A stretch of DNA of 64,000 nt, taken from Prevotellaceae bacterium KH2P17. GTDB taxonomy: Bacteria; Bacteroidota; Bacteroidia; Bacteroidales; Bacteroidaceae. The number at the start of each line of letters is the position of its first letter. Position 1 is the stretch's first letter. The DNA lies in assembly GCA_900199655.1 (NCBI GenBank), contig FZRE01000005.1:115051-179050 (forward strand). Direction: 5' to 3'. The notes below the pieces were generated by a model that searched no databases, was not told the DNA's origin, and worked only from the letters and a program-made list of their open reading frames with translations. Position numbers and translations under genes: made by a program. Shown here in pieces: positions 50,878-59,002 of the stretch.

Positions 50878-51942
50878 TCAGAACTCCATTCCATCCAGCA
50901 ACTTGACGTACAGTTCGATGGCGCGAGCTATCTCCGATACCTCTATATATTCGTTGGCAGTGTGGGAACGGGCGGAGTCTCCGGGCCCCATCTTGAACGA
51001 GGGGAAAGGCATGAGGGCCTGGTCGGAGAGCGTGGGCGAGCCGAACGGGCGCAACCGAAGCTCGCGGCAGCGCTTTACGAGCGGGTGAGCGGGGTCTATG
51101 TGCGATGAGTGAAGGCGGAAAGAGCGGGCCTTCACCTCCGATTTCAGGTTCTTACAGATGAAGTTGTACACCTCTTCGTTGTCGTAACACTCGTTGGTCC
51201 GCACGTCTACTGTCATCTCGCAACGGTCGGGTATCACGTTATGTTGGCTGCCGGCCTTGATGACGGTGACGTTCATCTGTGTGGCTCCGAGCAGCTCACT
51301 CACCTCGGGGAACTGGTAGTTGCGCAGCCAGTTCAGGTCGTCCAGTGCCTTGTAGATGGCGTTCTCGCCCTCACTGCGGGCTGCGTGGCCGCTCTTTCCG
51401 TGGGCAACAAGGTCGAGTACCATGAGTCCCTTCTCTGCTATGGCGGGCTGCATGCCCGTAGGTTCGCCCACGATGGCCACGTCCGTCTTGGGCAGCAGGG
51501 GCAGCACGCGCTCGATACCGTCCTTACCCGACACCTCTTCTTCGGCCGATGCCAGGTAAACAAGGTTGAACTTGTGCTGCGGCAAGGGGGCAAGAATGCG
51601 GAAAACCTGCAGGAGCGAGACCAGTCCACCGCCGCAGTCGTTGCTTCCCAAGCCGTAGATACGCCCGTCTTCGAGCGCAGGCGTAAAGGGGTCTCGCGTC
51701 CATGAGGGCACGGGCTTCACGGTGTCAAGGTGGGCGTTGAGCAGCAGCGTGGGGCGTGCGGCATCGTAGAGCGGGTCTACAGTCCACACGTTGTTGGCCT
51801 CGCGCCGGCATTCGAGCCCGCATTGGCTGATGTATGCGGCCATGATGTCGGCCGCTTTGTCCTCGCTCCTGCTTACAGAAGGGGTTGCGATAAGTTGCTT
51901 GAGCAGCTGTATCGCCGATTTTACGTATTCCTGATGTTCCAT
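50878..51942 (-). CDS. argE: M20 family deacylase, ArgE/DapE-like
   Basis: 354 residues. Zinc-dependent amidohydrolase. Metal ligands lie in LLLNAHLDTVKPV, GLGSNDCGGGL, ASAEEEVSG (catalytic Glu) and VGEPTGMQPAIAEKG. Dimerisation insert at about 175-285. In Bacteroides the arginine pathway uses succinylated intermediates, so the likely substrate is an N-acyl (perhaps N-succinyl) citrulline or ornithine rather than acetylornithine. No other arg gene is nearby, so a DapE role stays possible. The start was chosen at MEHQEY from the -7 box at 51954. Confidence 0.86.
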   Translation of the reverse strand: MEHQEYVKSAIQLLKQLIATPSVSRSEDKAADIMAAYISQCGLECRREANNVWTVDPLYDAARPTLLLNAHLDTVKPVPSWTRDPFTPALEDGRIYGLGSNDCGGGLVSLLQVFRILAPLPQHKFNLVYLASAEEEVSGKDGIERVLPLLPKTDVAIVGEPTGMQPAIAEKGLMVLDLVAHGKSGHAARSEGENAIYKALDDLNWLRNYQFPEVSELLGATQMNVTVIKAGSQHNVIPDRCEMTVDVRTNECYDNEEVYNFICKNLKSEVKARSFRLHSSHIDPAHPLVKRCRELRLRPFGSPTLSDQALMPFPSFKMGPGDSARSHTANEYIEVSEIARAIELYVKLLDGMEF

Positions 51943-51953
51943 AATCTCATTGG

Positions 51954-51961
51954 CAAAGATA
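51954..51961 (-). promoter_or_regulatory. -7 promoter box of the argE-like gene
   Basis: TATCTTTG on the minus strand, 11 nt before the ATG at 51942, implying a very short leader. Confidence 0.5.
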
Positions 51962-51981
51962 AGAAATATAATTAAAAATAT

Positions 51982-52012
51982 TTTGTGTTTCGTTTGATTT
52001 ACATTATCTTTG
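51982..52012 (+). promoter_or_regulatory. Promoter of the acyl-CoA ligase gene
   Basis: TTTG (51982-51985), an exact 19-nt spacer and TATCTTTG (52005-52012). Leader about 19 nt. Divergent from, and interleaved with, the argE promoter region. Confidence 0.85.
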
Positions 52013-52034
52013 CATAAATTAAAAGACAAGCGCT

Positions 52035-53861
52035 ATGCAAACAAAATGTCACCTCTCGGCCCTAATTCATGAGCAGGCAAAGAAATACGGCAACCGTCCG
52101 GCTCTCACGTTTCGCAGTTTCGGGAGCCTCAAGTGGAAGACCGTTTCGTGGAATCAGTTCTCCCTGCGGGTCAAGGAGGTGAGCAATGCGTTGCTGAACT
52201 TAGGCGTGAAGCCGCAGGACACCATAGCCGTGTTCTCGCAGAACTGCATCCAATACCTTTATACCGACTTCGGTGCCTACGGCGTCAAGGCCGTTTCCAT
52301 TCCGTTCTATGCCACGAGCAGCGAGCAGCAACTGCAGTATATGATAAACGATGCGGGCGTGCGCTTCCTCTTTGTAGGCGAACAGGAGCAGTACAACAAG
52401 GCACACCGCATCTTTGCGTTGTGCCCCTCGCTGGAGCGCGTCATCATCTACGACGACAGCGTGCGCATCAGTACACACGACCCGCATGCCCTCTATTTCG
52501 AGGATTTCATTAAGCTGGGCGAGGACCTCCCGCGCCAACCGGAGGTGGAGAAGCTGCTTGGCCAGGCCAGCGACGACGATACCTGCAACATCCTCTACAC
52601 CAGTGGCACCACGGGCGAGAGCAAGGGTATCATCCTCACCTACGGCCAGTATCATGCTGCCATGGAAGCTAACGACAAGTGTGTGCCCGTAGGCGAGCAG
52701 GACAAGGTTATCAATTTCCTGCCCTTTACGCACATCTTTGAACGCGGATGGGCCTACCTCGCCCTTACCGAAGGTGCGCAGATGATTATCAACACCTATC
52801 CTACGGAGATACAGCAGAGCATGCGCGAGACCCATCCCACCTGCATGTCGGCCGTTCCCCGCTTCTGGGAGAAAGTCTATACTGCCGTAAAGGACAAGAT
52901 TGACCGCTCCAACACAGTACAGCAGAAACTATTTCACCACGCCCTGGAAGTGGGGCGTCGCCATAATGTGGAATGTCTGGGACGCGGCAAGCGTCCGCCT
53001 CTGGCATTGGCATTGGAGTACAAGGTGCTCAACAAGTCTATCCTGAGCCTTGTGCGCAAGCAGATAGGACTGGAGCATCCCAACATCTTCCCCACCGCCG
53101 GAGCAGCCATCTCGCCCGAAGTAGAGGAGTTTGTACACTCCATAGGCATTGATATGATAGTGGGTTACGGCCTCACCGAGAGCCTTGCCACTGTGTCGTG
53201 CGACCATCGAGGCGAACCTTTTACCGTGGGTTCCGTGGGCCGTCCCATCGATGGAATACAGATAAAGATAGGTGAGAACGACGAGATACTGCTCAAAGGC
53301 CCCACTATCACCCGCGGCTACTACAAGCGCGAGAACCTCAATGCCACGGCTTTTGATGCCGACGGGTTCTTCCATACGGGCGATTCCGGCTTCATGCGCG
53401 ACGGTGAACTCTTCCTCAAAGAGCGCCTCAAGGACCTCTTCAAGACTTCCAACGGCAAGTACATAGCCCCGCAGATGATAGAAGCGCTGCTGCTGGTCGA
53501 CAAGTACATCGACCAGGCTGCAGCCATCGCCGACCAGTACAAGTTCGTTTCGGCGCTCGTGGTGCCGGAGTTCCGCCTGCTTGAGGAATATGCCCGCGAC
53601 CACGACATCGCCTTCGAAGGCCGTGAGGACTTGTGTGCCAATCCTGCCATTCAGCAAATGATGATGGAGCGAATAGAGACTTTGCAGCAGGGACTGGCCC
53701 ACTACGAGCAGATAAAGCGCATCACGCTGCTGCCTCACCACTTCTCAATGGAGTCGGGAGAACTCACCAACACGCTCAAGCTCAGGCGCCCCGTGATATA
53801 CAAGAACTATCAGAAAGAAATTGACCAGATGTACTGGGAGCCGGCCGGTACCAGGCAGTAG
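52035..53861 (+). CDS. Long-chain fatty acid--CoA ligase (AMP-binding)
   Basis: 608 residues, full length. Activates fatty acids through an acyl-adenylate. Motifs: NILYTSGTTGESKGIILTYG near 185 (AMP-binding loop), TAGAAISPEVEEF, VGYGLTESLATVS near 375, and FHTGDSGFMRDGELFLKERL near 455, then TSNGKYIAPQMIE. It probably recycles exogenous or turnover fatty acids into phospholipids or lipid A. Transcribed from its own strong promoter; prfB follows 48 nt later on the same strand. Confidence 0.94.
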   Translation: MQTKCHLSALIHEQAKKYGNRPALTFRSFGSLKWKTVSWNQFSLRVKEVSNALLNLGVKPQDTIAVFSQNCIQYLYTDFGAYGVKAVSIPFYATSSEQQLQYMINDAGVRFLFVGEQEQYNKAHRIFALCPSLERVIIYDDSVRISTHDPHALYFEDFIKLGEDLPRQPEVEKLLGQASDDDTCNILYTSGTTGESKGIILTYGQYHAAMEANDKCVPVGEQDKVINFLPFTHIFERGWAYLALTEGAQMIINTYPTEIQQSMRETHPTCMSAVPRFWEKVYTAVKDKIDRSNTVQQKLFHHALEVGRRHNVECLGRGKRPPLALALEYKVLNKSILSLVRKQIGLEHPNIFPTAGAAISPEVEEFVHSIGIDMIVGYGLTESLATVSCDHRGEPFTVGSVGRPIDGIQIKIGENDEILLKGPTITRGYYKRENLNATAFDADGFFHTGDSGFMRDGELFLKERLKDLFKTSNGKYIAPQMIEALLLVDKYIDQAAAIADQYKFVSALVVPEFRLLEEYARDHDIAFEGREDLCANPAIQQMMMERIETLQQGLAHYEQIKRITLLPHHFSMESGELTNTLKLRRPVIYKNYQKEIDQMYWEPAGTRQ

Positions 53862-53909
53862 CGTTGCTGTCTGGGGCTTTTGCAGCTTCCATTCATAATA
53901 TCCCGTATA

Positions 53910-55037
53910 ATGATAACAGCCGACCAGTTGAAGGATGTGACGGAACGCGTCGAGGCGTTGCGCCACTATCTGAACATAGAACAGAAGCAGGTAGAATTTG
54001 AAGAAGAGCAACTGCGCACGCAGGCCCCCGACTTCTGGGACGACCCACAGCGCGCCCAGGAGCAGATGAAGAAAGTAAAAGGCATCGAAAAGTGGCTCAA
54101 GGGCTACGAACAGGCCCGCCAGCAGGCCGAGGAACTGCAGCTGGCAGTGGAGTTCTTCCATGAGGACATGGTGACCGAAGCCGAAGTAGATGCCGACTAT
54201 GCCAAAGCTCTTGCCACCATTGAGGACTTGGAACTCAAGAACATGCTGCGCCAGCAGGAAGACCCGATGGATGCAGTCATGAAGATAAACTCCGGAGCCG
54301 GCGGCACTGAAAGCCAGGACTGGGCGCAGATGTTGATGCGTATGTACATGCGCTGGTGCGAGTCAAAGGGCTACAAGGTTACCATCTCCAATCTTCAGGA
54401 GGGCGACGAAGCCGGCATCAAGAGCGTAACGATGGAGATAGAGGGCGGAGAATACGCCTACGGTTTTCTCAAGAGCGAGAACGGAGTGCACCGGTTGGTG
54501 CGCGTGTCGCCGTTCAATGCCCAGGGCAAACGCATGACCAGCTTCGCCAGCGTGTTCGTTTCGCCGCTCGTGGACGATACAATAGAGGTCTTCGTAGACC
54601 CGGCCCGCGTGTCGTGGGACACCTTCCGGTCCAGCGGAGCGGGCGGTCAGAACGTGAACAAGGTGGAGTCCGGCGTCCGCCTGCGCTACCAGTATCAGGA
54701 TCCGGACACAGGAGAAGAGGAGGAAATCCTCATCGAGAACACCGAAACCCGCGACCAGCCGAAGAACCGGGCCAAAGCCATGCTGCTGCTGAAGAGCCAA
54801 CTCTACGACCGTGCCATGAAGAAGCGGCTTGAAGCTCAGGCCAAGATAGAGGCCGGAAAGAAGAAGATAGAGTGGGGAAGTCAGATACGCAGCTACGTCT
54901 TTGATGACCGTCGGGTGAAAGACCACCGTACAGGATACCAGACAAACGATGTGGATGCCGTGATGGATGGCAAGTTAGACGGCTTTATCAAGGCCTATCT
55001 GATGGAGTTCCCCGTTACCGATGACGATAATCAATAA
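53910..55037 (+). CDS. prfB: Peptide chain release factor 2 without the programmed frameshift
   Basis: 375 residues in one continuous frame. RF2 recognises UGA and UAA and triggers peptide release. RSSGAGGQNVNKVES carries the GGQ catalytic loop, and VRVSPFNAQGKRMTSFASV carries the SPF tripeptide that reads the stop codon, which separates it from RF1. Most bacterial prfB genes need a +1 shift at a CTTTGA site near codon 25; here the matching place reads CTGAAC (LRHYLNIEQ) with no stop, so that autoregulation is absent. The start is MITADQ, ten codons into the open frame. Confidence 0.95.
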   Translation: MITADQLKDVTERVEALRHYLNIEQKQVEFEEEQLRTQAPDFWDDPQRAQEQMKKVKGIEKWLKGYEQARQQAEELQLAVEFFHEDMVTEAEVDADYAKALATIEDLELKNMLRQQEDPMDAVMKINSGAGGTESQDWAQMLMRMYMRWCESKGYKVTISNLQEGDEAGIKSVTMEIEGGEYAYGFLKSENGVHRLVRVSPFNAQGKRMTSFASVFVSPLVDDTIEVFVDPARVSWDTFRSSGAGGQNVNKVESGVRLRYQYQDPDTGEEEEILIENTETRDQPKNRAKAMLLLKSQLYDRAMKKRLEAQAKIEAGKKKIEWGSQIRSYVFDDRRVKDHRTGYQTNDVDAVMDGKLDGFIKAYLMEFPVTDDDNQ

Positions 55038-55057
55038 CCTAAATAAATAATACGAAT

Positions 55058-55201
55058 ATGAGTGAAAATAGCAAATTACACCGCGCCCAGCGCGAAGCAA
55101 GACAGGAAAAACAGGCCAAGAAGGTCATCAAATGGATATTCGGCGTTCTCATTCTGCTCGCCGTCTTCTTTATGATTTATTCTTTCTACATCGTGCAATG
55201 A
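55058..55201 (+). CDS. Small membrane protein, 47 residues
   Basis: A short gene between prfB and the CYTH gene. It has a charged N-terminal helix (MSENSKLHRAQREARQEKQ, then AKKVIK) and a single transmembrane segment (WIFGVLILLAVFFMIYSFYI), ending VQ. Its TGA overlaps the ATG of the CYTH gene (ATGA), a sign of translational coupling and real expression. 20 nt after prfB. No family is recognised. Confidence 0.75.
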   Translation: MSENSKLHRAQREARQEKQAKKVIKWIFGVLILLAVFFMIYSFYIVQ

Positions 55202-55698
55202 GCGGATTGGAGATAGAACGCAAGTTCCTGGTCAGGAAAGGCGATGCCTACAAAGGTGTCGCCTTTTCCAGCAGCCACATCCAGCAAGGCTACATTCCGG
55301 CCGACGGTGCCACGGTGCGCATCCGCATCCGCGACAACCAGGCCTATCTTACCATCAAGTCCAAGTCAGTTGACGGCGGCCTGTCACGCTACGAGTTCGA
55401 GAAGGAAATAACGCTCGACGAGGCCCGACAGCTGCTCAAACTCTGCCGCGGAGGCGTCATCGACAAGCGCCGCTACCTTGTCAAGAGCGGCCCGCATACC
55501 TTCGAGGTCGATGAGTTTTACGGCGACAATGCCGGTTTGGTGATGGCAGAAGTAGAGCTGAAGACCGCCGATGAACCTTTCAAAAAGCCCGATTTCATCG
55601 GTCCAGAGGTCACCGGCGACCGTCGTTTTTACAATTCAGTCCTGCTGACTTGCCCTTTCTGCGAGTGGAAAGATACCTTGCCAGCAGAATACCGATAA
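55198..55698 (+). CDS. CYTH domain protein (triphosphate tunnel metalloenzyme)
   Basis: 166 residues. The signature E-x-E-x-K appears as LEIERKFLV at the N-terminus, with TVRIRIRDNQAYLTIKSK and the late VDEFYGDNAGLVMAEVEL, as in bacterial tripolyphosphatases and CYTH proteins. It probably hydrolyses inorganic triphosphate or a nucleoside triphosphate in the cytoplasm. The start overlaps the stop of the small membrane protein gene. Its last 89 bp overlap the VanZ gene on the other strand. Confidence 0.92.
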   Translation: MSGLEIERKFLVRKGDAYKGVAFSSSHIQQGYIPADGATVRIRIRDNQAYLTIKSKSVDGGLSRYEFEKEITLDEARQLLKLCRGGVIDKRRYLVKSGPHTFEVDEFYGDNAGLVMAEVELKTADEPFKKPDFIGPEVTGDRRFYNSVLLTCPFCEWKDTLPAEYR

Positions 55699-56062
55699 GT
55701 TGTCCGAGCAGTACTCCTATGCCGTCGGCTGCAAAGTCAAGCCAGTCGCCGCTCCGCCGGCCTCCGGTACAGGTTGCCTGCACTATTTCCACGAGTCCGC
55801 CCATGAGCAACGGAGCGGCAAACAGCCACCAGAAGGCATGCTTCCACTCAATGGGGGCATGCCTTCTGGCGTATTCCACCCACATTACCGAGCACAATCC
55901 GCCGTACATAACGAAGTGAGTCCACTTGTCAATGAGCCTCACCTGGCCCAGTGGATTATCGGGTATGGGAACGAGACACAACACCCAGATGAGCACGGCG
56001 ATACTGCCGGTAACGGGATATTTTGTTATCAAACGGAATGAATTTCTCATTTTTGCTTTCAT
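55610..56062 (-). CDS. VanZ-like family membrane protein
   Basis: 150 residues with four hydrophobic segments. VanZ-type landmarks: LIDKWTHFVMYGGLCSVMW near 43-60 and GGLVEIVQATCTGGRRSGDWLDFAADGIG near 88-115 (shown in part), where the Asp and Arg are conserved. Function unknown in non-resistance contexts. The -7 box at 56071-56078 (TACTTTTG, minus strand) makes the second methionine at 56050 a reasonable alternative start. The 3' end runs 89 bp into the CYTH gene. Confidence 0.85.
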   Translation of the reverse strand: MKAKMRNSFRLITKYPVTGSIAVLIWVLCLVPIPDNPLGQVRLIDKWTHFVMYGGLCSVMWVEYARRHAPIEWKHAFWWLFAAPLLMGGLVEIVQATCTGGRRSGDWLDFAADGIGVLLGQLIGILLARYLSTRRKGKSAGLNCKNDGRR

Positions 56063-56070
56063 TTCTGATG

Positions 56071-56098
56071 CAAAAGTAGATTAATTTTTATAATTTTG
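56071..56098. promoter_or_regulatory. Back-to-back -7 boxes for VanZ (minus) and the first NSS transporter (plus)
   Basis: TACTTTTG on the minus strand at 56071-56078 and TAATTTTG on the plus strand at 56091-56098. The two transcripts must start within about 40 bp of each other, so the promoters overlap and could compete. Confidence 0.5.
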
Positions 56099-56125
56099 CA
56101 CGTGTTTAATCTACAAATGTGAAGC

Positions 56126-57484
56126 ATGACAGAGGAAAGAGGCAATTTTGGCAGTAAGCTCGGACTGATTTTAGCCACCGCAGGAGGAGCCGTGGGTCTG
56201 GGCAACGTGTGGCGTTTTCCCTATATGACGGGCGAGAATGGGGGCGCAGCGTTCATCGTGATTTATATTGGCTGCGTGCTGCTTCTTGGCATTCCGTGCA
56301 TGCTCTCGGAGTTTATCATCGGCCGTCACGGTGCCTCCAATACCTTCAGAGCCTATTCCAAACTCTCCGGGGGCACGCCTTGGAAGTTCGTGGGCCTGCT
56401 CGGCGTACTCACCGGATTTCTCATCACGGGCTACTATGCCGTAGTTTCGGGCTGGTGCCTGCAGTATATCTACGCCTCCATCGTTGGCGAGCTGCACGGC
56501 GACCCCACGTATGTGAAGACCTACTTCACCGACTTTTCAGAGGATGCAGTGCGCCCCGTGCTCTGGACAGTCATCATTCTGTTCGTTGCCCATTTCGTGA
56601 TTATCCACGGCATCCGGGGCGGAATAGAGAAAGCCTCCAAGTGGATGATGCCCACGCTCTTCGTTCTCCTGCTCATTATCGTTGTGGCCTCGTGCCTGCT
56701 CCCCGGTGCAGCTAAGGGCGTAGAGTTTCTCTTCAAGCCCGATTTCGGCAAGCTCAACGGCAACGTATTCCTGGGAGCGCTCGGCCAGTCGTTCTATTCG
56801 CTCAGTATCGCCATGGGCTGCATCTGCACCTACGCTTCCTATTACACCCGCCAAACCAACCTGCTCACATCGGCCGTCCAGGTGGCCGTCGTCGATACTC
56901 TTGTGGCCATACTGGCCGGACTGATGATTTTTCCGGCGGCGTTCTCCGTGGGCATCAATCCCGACAGCGGCCCCTCGCTCATCTTCATCACCCTTCCCAA
57001 CGTGTTCAACCAGGCCTTCTCGGCGCTGCCCGCAGTGGGGTGGGTGGTCTCGCTGCTGTTTTACGTGCTGCTGTCGCTGGCTGCACTGACTTCTCTCATG
57101 TCGCTTCATGAGGTGAGTACGGCCTTCTTTTACGAGGAACTGCACATCAGCCGCAAGCGCGGAGCCGTCATCGTAACGGTGCTCACGTCGGTTATCGGAG
57201 CCTTCTGCTCGCTCTCCCTGGGCAGCATGAGTTGGCTGCAGGCAGGCGGGAAGTCGCTGTTCGACATTTTCGACTTCGTTACCGGCCAGATATTCCTGCC
57301 CGTAGGCGGGTTCCTCACGTGCATTTTCCTGGGCTGGTATGTGCCCAGACAGCTTGTGCGCGATGAGTTTACGAACTGGGGAACGCTCTCCGGCCGCTTC
57401 TTCGGTCTGTTCCTTTTCATGGTGCGTTACGTGTGCCCGCTGGCCATCTTGGCCATATTCCTGCACCAGTTCGGCGTTATATGA
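56126..57484 (+). CDS. Sodium-dependent transporter, NSS family (copy 1)
   Basis: 452 residues. Na+ symporter of the neurotransmitter:sodium symporter (LeuT-type) family for amino acids or amines. The TM1 signature GGAVGLGNVWRFPYMTGENGGAAF, TM3 Tyr region (LITGYYAVVSGWCLQYIYA) and TM6 GQSFYSLSIAMGCICTYASY are visible. About 11-12 membrane segments, as in the short bacterial members. The next gene is a close paralogue 29 nt downstream. Confidence 0.93.
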   Translation: MTEERGNFGSKLGLILATAGGAVGLGNVWRFPYMTGENGGAAFIVIYIGCVLLLGIPCMLSEFIIGRHGASNTFRAYSKLSGGTPWKFVGLLGVLTGFLITGYYAVVSGWCLQYIYASIVGELHGDPTYVKTYFTDFSEDAVRPVLWTVIILFVAHFVIIHGIRGGIEKASKWMMPTLFVLLLIIVVASCLLPGAAKGVEFLFKPDFGKLNGNVFLGALGQSFYSLSIAMGCICTYASYYTRQTNLLTSAVQVAVVDTLVAILAGLMIFPAAFSVGINPDSGPSLIFITLPNVFNQAFSALPAVGWVVSLLFYVLLSLAALTSLMSLHEVSTAFFYEELHISRKRGAVIVTVLTSVIGAFCSLSLGSMSWLQAGGKSLFDIFDFVTGQIFLPVGGFLTCIFLGWYVPRQLVRDEFTNWGTLSGRFFGLFLFMVRYVCPLAILAIFLHQFGVI

Positions 57485-57513
57485 GGCGGAGAATACAAAC
57501 TGCAACATAGCTT

Positions 57514-58866
57514 ATGACACAAGAGAGAGGACATTTCGGCAGTCAGATAGCCGTCATCCTGGCCACGGCAGGCTCGGCGGTGGGACTGGGCAACATCTGG
57601 CGGTTTCCCTACCTGACGGGTCAGGACGGCGGCGCAGCCTTCCTGCTTATCTACATCATGAGTGTGCTCGTACTCGGATTGCCCGGCATGACGGCCGAGT
57701 TCATCGTGGGGCGCCACTCTGCCGCCAACGCTGCCCGTGCCTACGCCAACCTCGGCGGGCGCCGGTGGGCGCTCGTAGGCTATATGGGCGTGTTCACTTC
57801 CATGATTATCCTCGGCTTCTATGCCGTAGTGGCAGGCTGGTGCCTGCAGTACCTCGTGACCTCTCTCATGGGCCAGCTAACGGGCGATGTTGCGTCGGCG
57901 CAGCGCTATTTTGCTGCCTTTTCGTCGCATCCCGTTATCCCCACACTTTGGACGGTAACGTTTATCCTCCTCACCCATGCCGTGGTAACCAAGGGCGTTA
58001 GGCGCGGTATAGAGCGCGCCTCGAACCTGCTCATGCCCCTGCTCTTCGTGTTGCTGCTGGTCATTGTGGTGGCTTCGTGCTCGCTGCCGGGTGCCATGAG
58101 GGGCATCGAGTTCCTCTTCAAGCCCGATTTCAGCAAGCTCAGCGGCAGCGTATTGCTCGATGCGCTCGGCCAGTCGTTCTTCTCGCTCTCGCTGGGCACG
58201 GCCTGTCTGTGCACCTACGCGTCGTACTTCAGCCGCCAGACCAATCTTCTGGGCTCGGCCGTGCAGATAGCCGGGGTTGATACCCTTATCGCCATACTGG
58301 CCGGGTTGATGATTTTTCCGGCGGCGTTCTCCGTGGGCGTAAACCCCGGCAGCGGCCCCTCGCTCATCTTCATCACCCTGCCGGGCGTGTTCGGGCAGGC
58401 CTTTGCGGACATGCCGGCCGTGGGTTACGTTATCAGCGTGCTGTTCTATGCGCTGCTGTCGCTGGCTGCGCTCACCTCAACCATCTCCATGCACGAGATT
58501 GGAACGGCCTTCTTTTACGAGGAACTGCACATCAGTCGCAGCCGCGGTGCGTGGATAGAGACTGCCTGCTGCGTGGTTATCGGCATCCTGTGCTCACTCT
58601 CCTGCGGCGCAGCAGATATCAGCGTGCTGGGCAAGTCGTTCCTCGATGCCTGCGATTTCCTTACTTCCAACATCCTGCTGCCGCTCGGTGCGCTGCTCAC
58701 CAGTATCTTTGTGGGCTGGCGAATACCCCGACAGATTGTGCGCGACGAGTTCACCAACTGGGGAACCTTGCGCAGCCGGCTCTTCGGCGTGTGGCTGTTC
58801 ACGGTGCGGTGGGTGTGCCCCGTGTGCATTGTACTGGTGTTTGCGCACCAGCTCGGGCTGCTGTAA
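57514..58866 (+). CDS. Sodium-dependent transporter, NSS family (copy 2)
   Basis: 450 residues, same architecture as the preceding gene: GSAVGLGNIWRFPYLTGQDGGAAF in TM1 and GQSFFSLSLGTACLCTYASY in TM6. The copies are similar end to end (for example DEFTNWGTL near both C-termini) but diverged in loops. This is older tandem duplication, perhaps with different substrates or a paired function. Likely co-transcribed with copy 1. Confidence 0.93.
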   Translation: MTQERGHFGSQIAVILATAGSAVGLGNIWRFPYLTGQDGGAAFLLIYIMSVLVLGLPGMTAEFIVGRHSAANAARAYANLGGRRWALVGYMGVFTSMIILGFYAVVAGWCLQYLVTSLMGQLTGDVASAQRYFAAFSSHPVIPTLWTVTFILLTHAVVTKGVRRGIERASNLLMPLLFVLLLVIVVASCSLPGAMRGIEFLFKPDFSKLSGSVLLDALGQSFFSLSLGTACLCTYASYFSRQTNLLGSAVQIAGVDTLIAILAGLMIFPAAFSVGVNPGSGPSLIFITLPGVFGQAFADMPAVGYVISVLFYALLSLAALTSTISMHEIGTAFFYEELHISRSRGAWIETACCVVIGILCSLSCGAADISVLGKSFLDACDFLTSNILLPLGALLTSIFVGWRIPRQIVRDEFTNWGTLRSRLFGVWLFTVRWVCPVCIVLVFAHQLGLL

Positions 58867-58948
58867 GATGCTTTGGCCGTACAGCCGGAGCCGGTAAACG
58901 GTAGGTTTCAAAACCTCCGGCCGCCATATATAATAATGTAGGAGGTTG

Positions 58949-58956
58949 TACGTTTG
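58949..58956 (+). promoter_or_regulatory. -7 promoter box of the helix-hairpin-helix gene
   Basis: TACGTTTG; the ATG at 59003 lies 46 nt downstream, and the ATG at 58946 lies before it. Confidence 0.4.
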
Positions 58957-59002
58957 TATGTTGAGGAGCCCGCGCGGCCGCCTTGCTGTCAATGAGAATA
59001 CC

